Origin: Balanoglossus misakiensis
Lineage: Eukaryota > Hemichordata
Reading direction: 5' to 3'
Assembly: GCA_040954595.2 (NCBI GenBank)
Contig: CM082581.2
Coordinates: forward strand, 7,998,001 to 8,062,000
DNA: 64,000 nt
A model generated the notes under the pieces. It saw nothing but the letters and a program-made list of their open reading frames with translations, did not search any database and was not told the DNA's origin. Of this stretch, positions 35,569-49,600 are shown piece after piece (position 1 is the first letter of the stretch; each line of letters starts with the position of its first letter). The translations under genes and the position numbers were made by a program.

Positions 35569-37279
35569 CGCTGCGCCCGAGGGACCACCGAGAACTTTTC
35601 TAGCGCAGCTATCATTTAATGTACATGTGCATTTTATTGTGTAAAAAAAGTCCAAGGCCGTTTGAGAGGACCTGATCATCAACAGATGCGGAGCCACGCA
35701 AATAGTTTTAATATGTGGAGGGAAAAAAACACAAGGTAGTGTTTGGACGCGGCGTCTCCTCTTTTCTCTCGCCGGCTGTATTGACTTTCCCCACCGACCA
35801 GAACTCTACCTCGCCGTTGAGCCGCACAGATGGAGAGCTCCCAACTCACAACCGAATGCTTGTAAAGATAAGTGAAATTTTCCAAACAAAAGGGGAGAGA
35901 GATCTCCCCCCATTCAGCACAAGCAAGGCCGTTTATTTGTGGTTTGTGTTCTAACAGCACTCAACAGATAGCCTTGACTAACAAACACTCAGTCAGTGTG
36001 TATTCTGTGACGGAAGAAAGTCAACTGGCTTGTATGACGACTACAAAACACTTGTTGAAAGAAACGGATAGACTGGCTTAGGCTAGGTTGACACAATATT
36101 TCCTACAGTTTTCTTTTGATTCGAGAGAGAGAGAAAAATCACATAGCACAAGTAGTTATTGACCTTCTCAGCGTTTTTTGCCGAATAATTTAGTCAAATG
36201 GAAAAAAACATTATATAAGATCGTTGCATTTCATGTTAATATTCCTTATTACCGAAGAGATTTTTGTATCTCTTCCCGAGAAGAGTAGTATCTAGATTAT
36301 TTTTTGACAAGATGTACAGTAACGTTCAGAAATAATAGTATTTCAAAGTTTTTTTTATCTAGAAAACAACTTTCAGTCGTAAATGGCTAATAGATTTTAT
36401 GTAGTCTACCATGTCTTATTTTATTTTTTATTTATCTGGGATTTTATATGAACTCCGATATTTCATTTTGAGCATGGGAAGAGACTCCCGTTTGTTAAAT
36501 TCTGACTTTGGTTCGTTTTGAAAATGGCCGGCGATATTCAGATTCACTAACGGTCTTTAAAATGAATTTCAAACCGTTACACTTTCACCATTGGAAATCT
36601 CAAGTCCGAACTAAAGTACGATTTAGCGTTTATTTTTCCTTTTCGCGCCAATACTCTAACTAACCACTGGACGAAATCCCGGGACGACCCAAAGGCAGAA
36701 ACAAGATCTGAATATCATGTGATTTGAAGCTGGGATAAAATTGAAATTTGTTTTTATTTATGAATTTTAGGCGATGTTTCACGATCATGCAGATTAAAAT
36801 CATGTCACGATTCAAAACCGATCGGTCCAAGTGCTGTTACTGTCTCTCTTTTTTTCGATTGATCGACTCTCTGGTTTCGGCTTCGTTCCACAATTGGAAA
36901 TGTTGTTTTTCTCGTTACACGAATACACCATTTTACCCGGAGAGATGTAAGCAAGACTCGAAATTATAGTAAAAGTGTGTTTAACCGTTTAAATTACATC
37001 GATGTCGATGCTCGAATCCCACAGCTTGCGAAACATCAGTGAGCATTTTTTCTCTCCCGATCGATGTAATTTATTTTATCTTATTAACCCCCAAAGATAT
37101 TCTAAAATCACAAACAAGTATTCCGTTACATTCCCGTGTGTTTGCGATGCTATTTTTACAAGCTTATGAGCTTAGCAGGGTATTTTACTGTACTTGCTTA
37201 CCCTGAACAGAAAACGTTATAAAATTGATCCGGCTTAAACTTTATATATTAAACATTGGCTACAGCGAGGGGACTGAAA

Positions 37280-37370
37280 CGCGTGGCCATTGAATGCGGT
37301 TAATTGGAAACAATTAGTGACCCGGTATTATAATTGGCATGGCTTATTTAATTAAAAGGAAATTGTTGAT
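37280..37370. promoter_or_regulatory. Candidate enhancer dense in TAAT sites
   Basis: Within about 90 bases there are GGTTAATTGG, ACAATTAGTG, TATAATTGGC and TTTAATTAAAAG, four strong TAAT/ATTA homeodomain-type cores. The density resembles homeodomain-responsive enhancers and could support auto- or cross-regulation between NK genes. This is inference; no conservation data were available. Confidence 0.3.
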
Positions 37371-38019
37371 AGCGGGAACTCGGTTTAGTTCACGGTGGAA
37401 CCACAAAACAGTAAGAAAATATCAAATTTAGAACACAATAGAGTGATTTTCCAGTTTGGATCAAAGAAATAAACATAATTTTATCAACCGTGTAATTGCA
37501 GGTTCCGCGCGTTCTGTAAACTGATGTCAGTTTCATTATAATTAGGATGTCGATTTTTTTCTCCTGAAACCCAGTCAACGGGACAAAGACTCAAAAGGGG
37601 TGAAAAGTGCCCGCAGTTCATGAAATATGTTGTAATTACACACTATAGGAGCACAGAGGGGGATTATGTCGGACCTTTGCACGGGGGTTGATATTGTGTT
37701 TTGATACCGGGGTGAGACTGAGAAGAAAAGATGTGGAACGATAGAAGAAAAAAATCGATGTAGTATGTGAGTGGAAAAGATGGGTATATGGACACGATAA
37801 GCAGTGTATATTCTGACCGCTCTTCCCGCTATTATCAAGCAATAAAACTCAGGAAATGGGACTCGAGCGACACGAACAAAAATATGAGAGGAGCATTAGG
37901 CAAGCCTCATTCAGCAGTCACAAAGGGTAACAAAAGCGCGCATTTTCATGGACATTACGGGCTTATTGAGCGATATGTCGGGGAGAGCAGAGCTAGCAAA
38001 CAAAATCAAATTGCTACAA

Positions 38020-38310
38020 TTAACCCCCGTCTCGCGTAAGCACCGTCAAAAGACGATAATTAGGGCCCTTTTTCTCGGTAAATAAGATTCGACGGTGGAC
38101 GGTATAAAGGGCGGTGTGCGCCGGGGCCATTGTGCTACAAGTAATTACGCCTCTGCCGAACGATGCAATATCGCGGCCTCGCCGGAATAAAATACTCCTA
38201 ATTTTGTCCCAGCGTCCGTATTTGGGTGTACACGCGTCTTGCAGCCCCCCTCTAATAAAACTCGTTGTAATTAGCCGTGTTAGGAAGCGCACGGGTGTTA
38301 GTTAGGGCCG
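38020..38310. promoter_or_regulatory. Candidate conserved element or orphan promoter
   Basis: The stretch alternates GC-rich segments with regularly spaced ATTA cores (CAATTAACC, ATAATTAGGG, AGTAATTACG, CCTAATTTT, TGTAATTAGC). It also has a TATAAAGGG near 38103-38111 followed by GC-rich sequence. No ORF of note begins downstream. It could be an enhancer or the promoter of a non-coding transcript. Confidence 0.25.
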
Positions 38311-41300
38311 AGTGAACACTCCCTACTGCCAAAGTTCATCTTGCTAAACACGGCGCGTTTCCATCCGTGTGTATTTACACAGATTAATACGAAAACGTTC
38401 AATATATGTCACGGTCTATTAGCCCTGTATGAAGTACCGGTACGTGATGTAAAATGTTTTGAGTTAACTTCGACTAAAATTCAAATCAAATCTGTATATA
38501 GTCCACACTGTCTATCGCACAGAATACCACTGTTGATTCTATTTTACTTTTATCGATTAAATGGTCGCTTTGTAGGGTCAAACCGTTTAAGATTTTATGT
38601 GTCCTCCAAAGTAAGGTTTTTCACATCAGAAAATTCTGTACAATTGACAGTGTTGGGCAGTGCAATGTTAAAGGAGAAAATTTGGGACCGCAACTTGCAC
38701 ACAACGGCCCTTGGTGATCGCTATTCTTACACCCGGCAGGTTGTCACCACCATTATTACGGCGGGTTTTTCTCAGAATCCTTGACAACCGACACTCTTTT
38801 GATTCGTTTCATGATTCCCATGGTCTCGAAATCTGACGTAGCTTTCCCAGACCATTGGCGTGTTTCTATATACAAGTACATGTATTTGAGTGGCAATTTT
38901 GGGGCTTTTGCTTCCTCTGTTGGTTCGCTAGTACTAGTATTCGTCACTTGTCACGTCATATGTGTGTCCTCTTTCAGCTCAAATTGACTGTCAATTACGT
39001 TCTATCGTTTAAACCAACAGAAGACGTACACTATTAGTTTTGACTGCCAATATAATTTTGCAAGAAACTCGACGATCACGATCGTGATAATCAGTGTTTC
39101 GCATCATGCAGTTTATTGATTCCAAAACTTGTGATTTTGGTTACTGTGGTTAGCTTTTCAACAAGGACCAGTCCTGCACTCGCCTTGCTTCGCATATATG
39201 CGGGCTTCGAATGCCTGGGCACAGAGGCGGGGAGATAGCCTGAGCATGGTGGGTGTTCTGATAAAATCAACTTTTTATATACATAACTCGTTAACACAAC
39301 AAGTACGCTGGCGATGGCTATCTGGAAGAAATCGCAGATCGGAGGCAGGCCTCACGGTTGAACTTAGACAACAGCGACCCATTCATGTCTTAGTTCAGAA
39401 TGATATTCCAAATCCCCCTCGCGTGTTTATTGGTGTTGAGCGCACATCGCCGAAGCTGCACAACGTCATGTAACATTACAGGAAACGAAAATGGTGGTGG
39501 ACGTAATTGCCAAAGCATGCAGAGGCCATCATCTTCTTGGCGTCCTGGTCTTGACCCAGGCTCAGAAAACGCGATAATTTTTTAGACGTTGGCAAATGTT
39601 TTTAATCTACTGAAAAAAATAATCATATATATTTCTTAAGTTTCGGTAAAAACTGCCTTGCTTGAGCATGTTTTTCATGTTAATTATTGGCCCGTTATTC
39701 TCCCAACTGATACATGTACATGTAGATCTAGCGAAGGCTACTTGGGTTTGTATGTTAGGGATTTTGTGTTGTCTGATCCAGTAGAAGAACTGCACTTCTC
39801 ATATTTTACGCTAATTAAGCTTTAAGTCTTGGACTCCACTTGGGTGTCTTTTATGATCGCAATGAATGCGCAAAACAACACGAGACAACATAGAAAAGTC
39901 ACAGAAATTAATAGAAAACCCTCACATAGTATAGCCAGCTAGGACTTACATGTAGTGAGTTATAGAAAAAAAAAACTATTAAAGTTACAACTCGTTCGGG
40001 ATTTTGATTTCTAAATACCTAATTTTTACATAATACAAATAGAAATATTCAGGACGTAATATAACTCGAATACTTGTGCCATATTTTGAAATATGAGAGT
40101 GCATGACTCGAATCGGCTTGACGAAAACACAAACTAGAAAGCGGCCCGGCACAAAGTGGCGAGGCGCATGTGTAGTAGAGTCTCTGGCCATTCGATGATC
40201 GAGCTGTTAAGACTCCTTAATTTTGATGGCAGGAGGGAACGAGTTCTGTAACTATTTTTTTTCATAATTGCACCGGACAGGATGACCCGAATTCAAACGG
40301 AGGCGTTGGATCACTTCGCTGTTATTGGAAAATTGCAGAAATTGACTTTTTCCTGCGTGACAAGCGGATGCTGTCGAGTGCGCGGCTCGAGCACTTTCTG
40401 CATTTATTATCGACGCCGAGTCGGCTGTCAACCGTCGTGACTGATGGTCCTGTTGCTCATTTCCGCGAAATCGACATGAAATCATACAATTTTGCGCGGG
40501 CCCCAAATTTAATATTCCATTTCTGGCATTAGGCCATTGACGGCGGGCATGTTCGCCGGATCACCGACTGCCAGGCTGTGTGGACCTTTGATCCCCGCGA
40601 CGAGAGAGAACTCCTTTCTGGAGGAGTTACCGGGGAAATTGAGTTTTCAGCGCTACACGGACTTCCACTTTTCAACACGGTACTTTACTCACCGGAGGAA
40701 GCCTCGGAAACGAGGCGACAGTGCTCTCTGTGAAAAGCGGTAAATAGCCAATTTGGTTTTCATCAACTCGGAACGCCGGCCGAGTTCTCTTTCACAGCAA
40801 TTAGTGGGCTGGGATAGACACACGTATAGCTATAGCAACTGAAGGTTAGTTACCAGCGGCAGTAACTCACGCATGCAGGACCACGCTCCAATCAGGACCC
40901 CACAATCCGGACACAGTGGACAGAGATGTTTGTATCATTAAAATGATTCGAATCACGTGGTAAATAAGTCACATTTGAATGAAGGCGACCTATATTCCCT
41001 ACTGCTAACAACAGTGCCAGAAAGGAAGGTGAAGTCGCAATGAATAGTCTCGCCCGACTCGGGATTTGAATAAACGTATCCCACCGGAGTCAATATTCCA
41101 ATATGAACTGAAATGCCCGCCGCATGCGACTGACACCAAACGTGGCACCAAACCAAAATTGCACTGTATACGTAGTAAGTGACAATAATTGCCAGCGGGT
41201 AAGATAATCCACGAAAGACCACTTCAGAATTCAATCATGGGTATCGTTGATATATAAATTAAAATACATATTGTGCAGGACTTTTTAAAACGGAAACACC

Positions 41301-42591
41301 AAACTTGACCTCTTGTTTACTACCGCTGATCGGTTACAGTCGCACTGGGGTGTGTATTTCGGTAACCCGACTCTTGGCACCTGGGAGGGGGACGACCGTC
41401 TGCAGATCATGGCGGTTGTCTTTGTGCATCATAGAACTGGCTGGTCACTGTGACACGTGACCGGTAACCACGGCGACGCTAGATACTAGTTCTCCACACT
41501 TAATCTTAGGACACAACCACAGACAAGTGGCGTAGAAATATAAGCGTCCCCCAATATTAGTGTAACGGCATGGATCGGCTTATTTGTCGATTGTATTAGC
41601 GTCCAGCCGAGTGTGTTGATAAAGCAGTACGTGACACTCAGCGATGTAACAACAATTAGAGTGTCCATCAAAAAAGACAATTGAAAGGCACATGCAACTA
41701 TGTACCATGCAGGGAAAGTTATTAAAACACAGAAAGTACTTGCAAACCATTGAAGACACTGCAGACTTCGCTGTAATAACCTTATCCATTGTTTTGCCTA
41801 AATCAAAATCACGTCTCCATCGTTACAGTATATCGACATTAAAATATTATATTACTTTGATAAATATACGGTAACAACACGGTTAAGCTAAACCTCGAGT
41901 GTCTTCGTTTCCCTTCGGTCACATTCGGCTCCAGAACTCGATTCGACGAGTTTCAGCTGAGAGCGCCCCTAAACTCAAGCACCAGAGGTCATTTCTCTGA
42001 CCTTAGGACATATGATATCTCACTCATTGCAACTGTCAGAACGAAATTGTGCAAAGGTACATCTCCAACTTACGCGCGAGACTTTTTCTCTCCATGATGC
42101 TTGAAATGTGCATGTCATTACTGCTCTGTCGCTGACGAGGAATATCTATTAAGGCTGCATTAGCCTGAACATATTGTCGGGGTTGGGACTGCGGAGAGGT
42201 CCACAGGCCACGTTTGTGTGGCGGGAATAGCAACGCCAGCGCACAATATCTCAATCGCCTTCCCACAAAAATGCTATCTTGAGTGATATGCTGTGAGAGT
42301 TTCAACTCGAGTTTCCTTATCTTTACTGCTCCTTTTCCATCGTGGCCATTCCCTGGGAATTTTATTTTGAAGGGAAAGACGGGAAGACTGCTGATGACCT
42401 GAAGGTACGAGCCGAGGAAAACCACTGCCGCTGACAGATGTATATTGAACCCCGGGAAGACGGCCCGGAACGTGCACGGCCACGGGGCCGCGTTGTCTCC
42501 CATGCCGCGGCCACCCCGCGAGTTTTGGGAGATAGATCCACCGGTGCACTTATCGCTCACACACAAATCGCCCAAGCCTCCCCAAGTAGCA

Positions 42592-42694
42592 AGCAATTAG
42601 CCACAACTTAGCCTAATTGCTAACTAAATAAACTTAGCCCGCTCTGTTCCCTCCCCCTTCTCGGCGGAGTGTGTACATTTCCTATACACACTCC
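42592..42694. promoter_or_regulatory. Two adjacent inverted repeats, one built from TAATTGCT sites
   Basis: AGCAATTAG (42592-42600) pairs with CTAATTGCT (42613-42621), a perfect 9-bp inverted repeat of homeodomain-type cores. About 45 bases on, GGAGTGTGTA (42666-42675) pairs perfectly with TACACACTCC (42685-42694) across a 9-base loop. Further ATTA sites follow to 42760. A cis-regulatory role is inferred. Confidence 0.3.
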
Positions 42695-44097
42695 TGCAGA
42701 TTACATTGTAAATTAATGGGGGTTGAAATCAATTACACCCGTGGCGTGGGTTCTTCACTCGGTGAGATGAACAAGACGTCGCTTTGTTAGTCCAGTTTGC
42801 GCGACTTTAATCCTCAGACACCTCCAACATATAGATGACTGCTACTTCTCCCCCACTTGTGGCAGAAATCGCTGCAGTTACACTGTTTAAGGAGCTGCGC
42901 ATCGCGCGCCATTGAAGTTAAGCGGCAGCGCGACTTGAATTAATTACAGACCTTCCTTCCACACCACTTGGGTTTGCCGGATCACGTCTGGCGTGTCCCT
43001 GCATGTGTCGTCTGCCCGATATCGACTCGCGAGCACCGAGTCAACATCTCCGGGGAGAAGACAGATCTGCCCAGGCGACAATTGCCATTGGGACGTTTTC
43101 ATTATCACTCTAATTCCGAAGAGGATTAGGTGGGAGTCACTCAGGTACTGGTGGTGGCTTTGGCCTACACGGTGTACGTATGAAATGGCTGCAATAATTT
43201 TGATAACTAAATGAGACTTGTGGGGAAACTGTTTATGACATGTCTGCAGTAAGAAATGACCACTAAATGAGTACTGCGACTTTTCGCTTTTCAGAGTCCT
43301 CTACAACTTGAAATCACATGGCCGGACTTCGTTCAAGTTTCCTTTCGCGGTGTTGCTTGCCACAGTTTGTTTCGAAGCAGGTCGTTACGTACACTGTTTG
43401 GGTGCTATTAATTGCTTTAATGGGCTCGCAGCATCACTCGATACACCCAAAGAATGTTGAGACAATTTGACACGGACGCTCTCCCAGAAGTCGGAGTCTC
43501 CATGTTACCTTTTCACAGGCCGCCCCCGTTATCTGCCCACATCATCGCGTCTCGTTGCACTGGCAGCGACTCTGTCTACTCCCCTTTGTTGCCCTGTCTC
43601 CTCAGTTTGGCATGACTATTAACCACTTTGCCCTTTTGTCTGCAGGGGCAGCCTTGCGTGAAGACTACGTTCATGCTAAACACTGTCAGTGTTTTGGTCT
43701 CTCTGTGGCTCAAGTCTGCATGGCTGCCTGTCTCTTACGATTCAGGATCAAACCAAAGTGTGTCCCACATCTCTCCCCATCCCTCCCTCCCTTCCTCCAG
43801 CCCCTTTCTCTCAGTACCCATAATCATTGTTTGTATACGTGAACACCTAAAATTAAATTCTAAGTTCGTCCCTCATAGACAATAAGCCTCTGTGAAATTC
43901 TTGTTTGAACTTTATCGCACTTTATCTGTTTGTACTAGACTTGTGCCTGTCTGTCTGTGTTTATTCGCCTCTTTATTCCGTGTGACTGACAACGTCTACT
44001 CGCCCTAGCAGATAATTCAATTAATTCGCCGCTTAGCTCAGCTCTCTCTGGGTGTTGGAATTTATACCCACTCTCTGTGTAGTGGGCGCTTGTTTTG

Positions 44098-44189
<92 letters not shown>
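44098..44189. repeat. (GAT)n microsatellite
   Basis: A GAT/ATG array of about 30 units. The sequence just before it (about 44026-44090) contains a tRNA D-arm-like CGCTTAGCTCAGC and two short hairpins. The array could therefore be the tail of an old tRNA-derived SINE, though this is weak. Confidence 0.95.
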
Positions 44190-46388
44190 ACTACATAGTA
44201 ATTAATGATCATGATCATGTATAGATGATATATAAGATAACAATAACATTGAAAGAAAAATTGCACAAGAACTAAAATAACAAAACACCAGCCTTATTAC
44301 CTGTAATACAACATACTTGTATGCTACGTACACAATACAAAATTGTGATATCTGGGAAGTATTTTGCACTGACCCTATGACCAATATTAGCGCGATATCA
44401 TAAAGAGCGCCCGCTGGATTGGTTCACTGGTACATAGGCCCCAAATGAGATTCTTATAGGCTGGCGCACACTGACGGAGAGACGGGCTTTGGGGACAGAG
44501 TTAATTTTAAACAAATCAATTACAATATACGTGATTTATGCAAACCGAGCCTGAATTTTTCAACTCATGATTAAAACTGCTTTCAATTTCTAAGAGTAAT
44601 ATTGAAAATCTTACACAATGGTAAGTGCAATGACTCCAGTTTCCATGGCGTCCTACTCTGTTCAATGTACAAAGGCATCTGTTCTTGCTAACACTGGTTA
44701 CTATGGTTACGTTGTGTGTAAAGCGATAACAGGAAATCCTCGGGAAAATAAACCAATGGGCGGTGTTTGTCCCCAGCGAAAATATGTCCAGAGATATTGT
44801 TCTGTGTTTAATGTCCAGCCTTCGGTCAATAACCCAAACTAAAAGAGACGGACATTGTGACGAGATGTTGGCATTTTTGAAGTTTGGAATTTTTTTATTT
44901 CAGACACATAATAGGAATAACAAACTAAGTATAATCCTGAATTTTTCCCAAAAGCTTATATAAGGTATTCTGTTGCATGTGTAAAAGCAACAACCCTCGA
45001 CAACACGGCGGTGATCTCTTGAAAACTCGCCTTTGATGGCATGACTGATTCGTTATAATCTTTACGTTTCATAACTGCATTTTCATATTGTTTTTGTCAA
45101 AATGGCCAATATTGGAAACCGTCTCTTAAACTTATTCTGTTGTCGGAGTTATCACAATATAAAATATCTGAAGTAAATGAATTCATCAACCGGATTGCAA
45201 TAAATATATCAATTCGTACGCCCATCAACATAATAATCGCGGGAATATTATGTTTTCCCGAGCAAGAATTATTATTGAGTTCTTTTCTATTGTTAGATTA
45301 TGATATGCCTATCCCGTGTTGGGGGCCATCAAACGTTGACAAATTAAAAGGCCTTTAAAATGTGAGTGCACTGAATGGGGACTGTAATAATACCATTTTC
45401 CGCGATTGGAACGGTTTTGTTTTCGCTAAGCGCTTTGATTCTTCGCTTTCAATATGGCGGGAAATGCAATAAAATGACGGTGAAATTTCCCCTACTGATC
45501 GACGTAAGTGGAGAGGCTACCATTGTTAAGGAGCGGTTTCCTTAAAAATAACTCATATTATGCCTCGACTTTGCACTATTAAGGCCAATCGCGACCGCTT
45601 CTCTCTGCCACTCACTCCTTTATGCCGGCCCAAGATCGTCCTTCTTTGGAAATTAAACCATTTCCTGTGTTTTGCGGTGGAGAGAAGATTGGCTTTCTAT
45701 TGATTTTCCTGAAAGAATGAAATTGCCCACAATTTCGACAGGAAAAAACGATTTTGGAAAATTTTCGAGCAATTTGCCGCACTCTTTCAGTTAAGTGCTG
45801 TTTTGGCAGATTCGCGGCCTGAATATACAGAAAGCAGAAGAGAAAAAAAACAATTTCTGAATTTTGACCAAAAGAAGAACCGGACAATCAAACCCCCCTT
45901 CTCTGTCTGGGATCCCATTGTGCATTTCAGGGTTGCATGCGATGTTGGTTTCAGTAAATAGTTTTGGCGACACATTGGCGATGACGTTTTTTTTTTGGAG
46001 GTTTCCATGTCTAGCGTCTCGATGGCACACTCGGCCCCTTTTTTCCTGACTTCTCGAGGGCCGCGTTACGGTCCGCACACTGTAACAAAACGACAACTTC
46101 AGGAAACAATTGTCTCGCCTATTCACGGCAACTCGACCGTCAACGCGGATTTGAAATATACTTTATCGGGTATCTTGTTCAAATTGTGGAGAGTGAGGAG
46201 AGTGTATTGTGACCGTTCTTGACTCCCAATATATCCGTTGCTGCCCGCATAGTCTTTTACAGAGGCGAGGTCGTAATGCCGGAAACGACACCCAAGCACT
46301 TGGATAGATTAAGTGTTCGTGAATTCCTTACATTTCCAATAAGAAAAATAGCTGACACGGTGCCTCCCACCATAAAAAACATACATTG

Positions 46389-46638
46389 TATGTACATGTA
46401 TGTATGTATGTATGTATGTATGTATGTATGTATGTATGTATGTATGTATGTATGTATGTATGTATGTATGTATGTATGTATGTATGTATGTATGTATGTA
46501 TGTATGTATGTATGTATGTATGTATGTATGTATGTATGTATGTATGTATGTATGTATGTATGAATGTATGTATGTATGTATGCGTGTATGTATGTATGTA
46601 TGTATGCATGTATGCATGTATGCATGTATGTATGTATT
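46389..46638. repeat. (ATGT)n microsatellite, about 250 bp
   Basis: The array is uninterrupted from about 46397 to 46561, then continues with point variants (GAATG, GCGTG, GCATG) to 46638. It is the longest simple array in the window and yields spurious Met-Tyr-Val-Cys and Ile-His-Thr-Tyr frames on the two strands. Confidence 0.98.
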
Positions 46639-49600
46639 AATACATGTATATATTGATAAAAAATATTATATATTAATCATATGCGAAATTCCTTTAATGC
46701 AAGAATAGACCGCTGTCTTATGGACATTTCGATGCTACGAACCGGTGTGTCTGCAGGCGAAAGAATCTTCTATTCGCCAGAATTCGTACAGAATTCCCCC
46801 ACCCCCTGTGTCCCTAGTTACCCCCTCGAAGTCTAAATGGCGTCGACCCTGTCGAGTAACGGGGGTCAGAGGTTAAATACACTGATAGGGTTCACCGCGA
46901 GTTTGGTTTCCATTAGTGGTGTTGCAACCATTGAAAGGAGCGATAATTATGAACCAAATTGCTGAAGAGCGGCACTGCGAGCAATAGGCCGGCTACTGTT
47001 ACCCTCCGCGCCTATCATTTGAAGCATATTTGGTCTCTATGGCTACCATTATACCAGCCCTTGCGACTACTGTATCAGTGCTCGAGCTTAACACTGGCGT
47101 GGCGGACCAGACATTGACAGTTTGAACATCTCCAAAACTGCGCCGAAACTGTCCACATTCACCGGTATCTCTTGCCAAACGGAGAAAATGTCTTTCATAA
47201 GCGCACATGCCTCGATCCAGTATCATTCTGCAGTTTCCGATTTGAACACATGTCCTGCAGGGTGCAACTATCTCTACCGCTGTCTCCATCTGTATCTCCA
47301 GATTGCCGCCTGACTGTCTATCTGCCAGGCTTTCACATGGTAGCCATGAACGTCAGCCTTCAAGCAGTATACACGTACTATTGTACTTTTAAACACTTGG
47401 AAATACCCTTGCTATACGTTGCAGTTTAGCTAACCGTGGGTTACACTGATGAAGTCTAATAATTCTCTCAGAGCCAAAACAAAAACAAAAACAAAAAAAC
47501 AGTAAGTTACCACAGCGCGTGTAATCGATGTATCCACAGTCGTGTGGTGCTTTTAATGGAGAGGGTGGCAAACGTTACTTTTTTTTAGAAATTGTTTCTG
47601 TCACCCGTTATCCTGAAAAACATTTCACGGTAATTGTTTTTACGGTATATCTGTTACCCCTTTTGGGTGTTAGGTGACTTTTCCACTTTAAACTGTTTGT
47701 CTGTTTTCCTTGCTGTACTGTTAGCCTGGCAGTCACTAGAATTCTTTTTTGGTTTGGCAAATCCCTTCATTCTTAAGAAAGTTGTACGAACTTTGATATT
47801 TGGTAACACGGTTGCAAAGGGAGATGTTTACTTACAGGGTTTGGCAGCGTATCTCGCTGCAGCTCCGACGCCACCCTGTCGTATGACGTCACCCAGTTTT
47901 GCGCCATCGCCGGCGGTGCACGTGTGGCCCCGGTGGTGTTGTCTTATTTACGCCAAAGATTTACAATTTATTAATCTTATCGCGTTATGATTAACTTGTT
48001 AATTATACGACTCTGCATGATGGAATGCAATAAAAGCGAAATGTTTGGTTTTTAATTTACTGCTTCCGCGATTAATTTTGGACGGGAGCGAAACGTTCAA
48101 CGAGACGCCGCATTGCCTTAGTGATAAAAAACACGCACATGCAAACGCGTCTTCCGGCAGGGGCCGTAGATAATATATAAAAACGAATGGAATTTATTTC
48201 ACGTGATCCTTTTGAAGAGGGCGCACTCGGTGACATCTCAGCTGAATAACATTTTCCGGATTTCTGATCTTGTGTCACGAACAAAGATGCAAACGCCTGC
48301 ACTTTCAGCGGAAGACAAAAGCAAACACGGTCGTTTGGCACAAGCAATGAACTTGACACACGCTATAGCCACCGTGTATATTTTCCCATCCGATTCGATC
48401 ATTTCCAAAGTACCGTGCGACATGCTGCGCGGATTTATCGCCATTAATATCTCATATCTGGAAATATTTATTTTGCACACGTAGCATACTCATGCGCGCG
48501 AAGACGCACGTATAAATTAATTGAATCCTAACAGCGTTTTATGAGGCAAAATGCCTTGTTGTCGATCCCCACGGCGCATGTCAACTGACGTGTGCAGCAA
48601 CCGATACGTGAGAGATGGAAGTATGAGTTTTTGAACAGTGATCAGTTATGTCAAGGTGTCACATAATTTCTTGTAGGGTTGTACCTCACGAACGAGGATT
48701 ATCGTTAAATCTCAACATTTGTTGGTTGCGCGGAGATTACCAAATATTAAAATTGACCACTGCAGAAAGCAATCACAGTCTACAACCTCTGAACACTTTT
48801 GAATGAATTTGCGACATCGTGCAAGAATTTTCCCTTCACTTTTGCATCGAACGAGAATGTTAATCCGTATGTTCAATTTTCAGCCAAAAATAGTGTCTGT
48901 CGTCGCACGTGTCGGCTTTTAGTGCCTAATTGAAATGGGTTTTGGCGCGAAAATTTCTGCCTAAAAGTGTTGCCACTAAAAATTGTGAGGGTTATTGTCA
49001 GATTGCATTGTAGCATGAAGTGCTGCAATAAAGGCGTTGGCAATTTGCTCCCCCTTTCAGCTCCCTGTGCTTTGGGACAATTAATTATTTCATTAGTATT
49101 ATTAGCGAACAAAGAGAATATTTGCAGAATTCAGTAATATCTCTCGTCTTGGGACACGCCAATTTTTCCCCAAAGAATCCGGACCAAAAGCGGATGAAGC
49201 TACCGTAATCATATTAGAAGGTAGTGCTGGCACTAAAAGCCCTGAAACAATGCGAATATCAATTATCGGCAATTGCGCCAAAATCCACTCTCGCGAGAGA
49301 AGATTGCTCTCTCTCAAGATAATTTTCTCCCAGCAGACTTATCATCGTAACTGCTGCATCGTTCTGCAGGAGCTCGACCCGCCGAATGGCAGACCACTAA
49401 ATTAAAAAATCGCCACAACGTTGTCTCTTTGACATCTAACTATACTCACTGGATGTTTTTTGTAAACCGTTAGGCGGTATTAATACCCTGTTTGCAGATA
49501 CCAAGAACTGGGGGAATAGACGATCGGAGGCTGCTGAACACGTTCAAAGCAAAACCTCGCAGCAACTGAAATCTGTCTTTGGCGTTATATAGATGTTTGA

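Larger units (their letters stand above)
35569..46388. other. Intergenic region between NK4 and NK3, first part, no gene recognised
   Basis: No canonical AATAAA appears within about 700 bases of the NK4 stop, so its 3' end is unplaced. A small hairpin (gaagagat...atctcttc, 36254-36275) lies there. Candidate regulatory stretches are at 37280-37370, 38020-38310 and 42590-42760. A GAT array is at 44098-44189. ORFs such as 42036-42596 (minus, 186 codons) have no recognised domain. Confidence 0.5.

Noticed and set aside
35071-35697. 208-codon minus-strand ORF over NK4 exon 2
   Set aside because: It is antisense to the NK4 homeodomain exon, which is GC-rich and stop-poor on the other strand. The plus-strand homeodomain is unambiguous.
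42036-42596. 186-codon minus-strand ORF
   Set aside because: It has no recognisable domain and no neighbouring splice-linked exon. It overlaps TAAT-rich presumed regulatory DNA and is best explained as chance.
46219-46708. Long Met-Tyr-Val-Cys and Ile-His-Thr-Tyr frames on both strands
   Set aside because: These are direct translations of the ATGT microsatellite.
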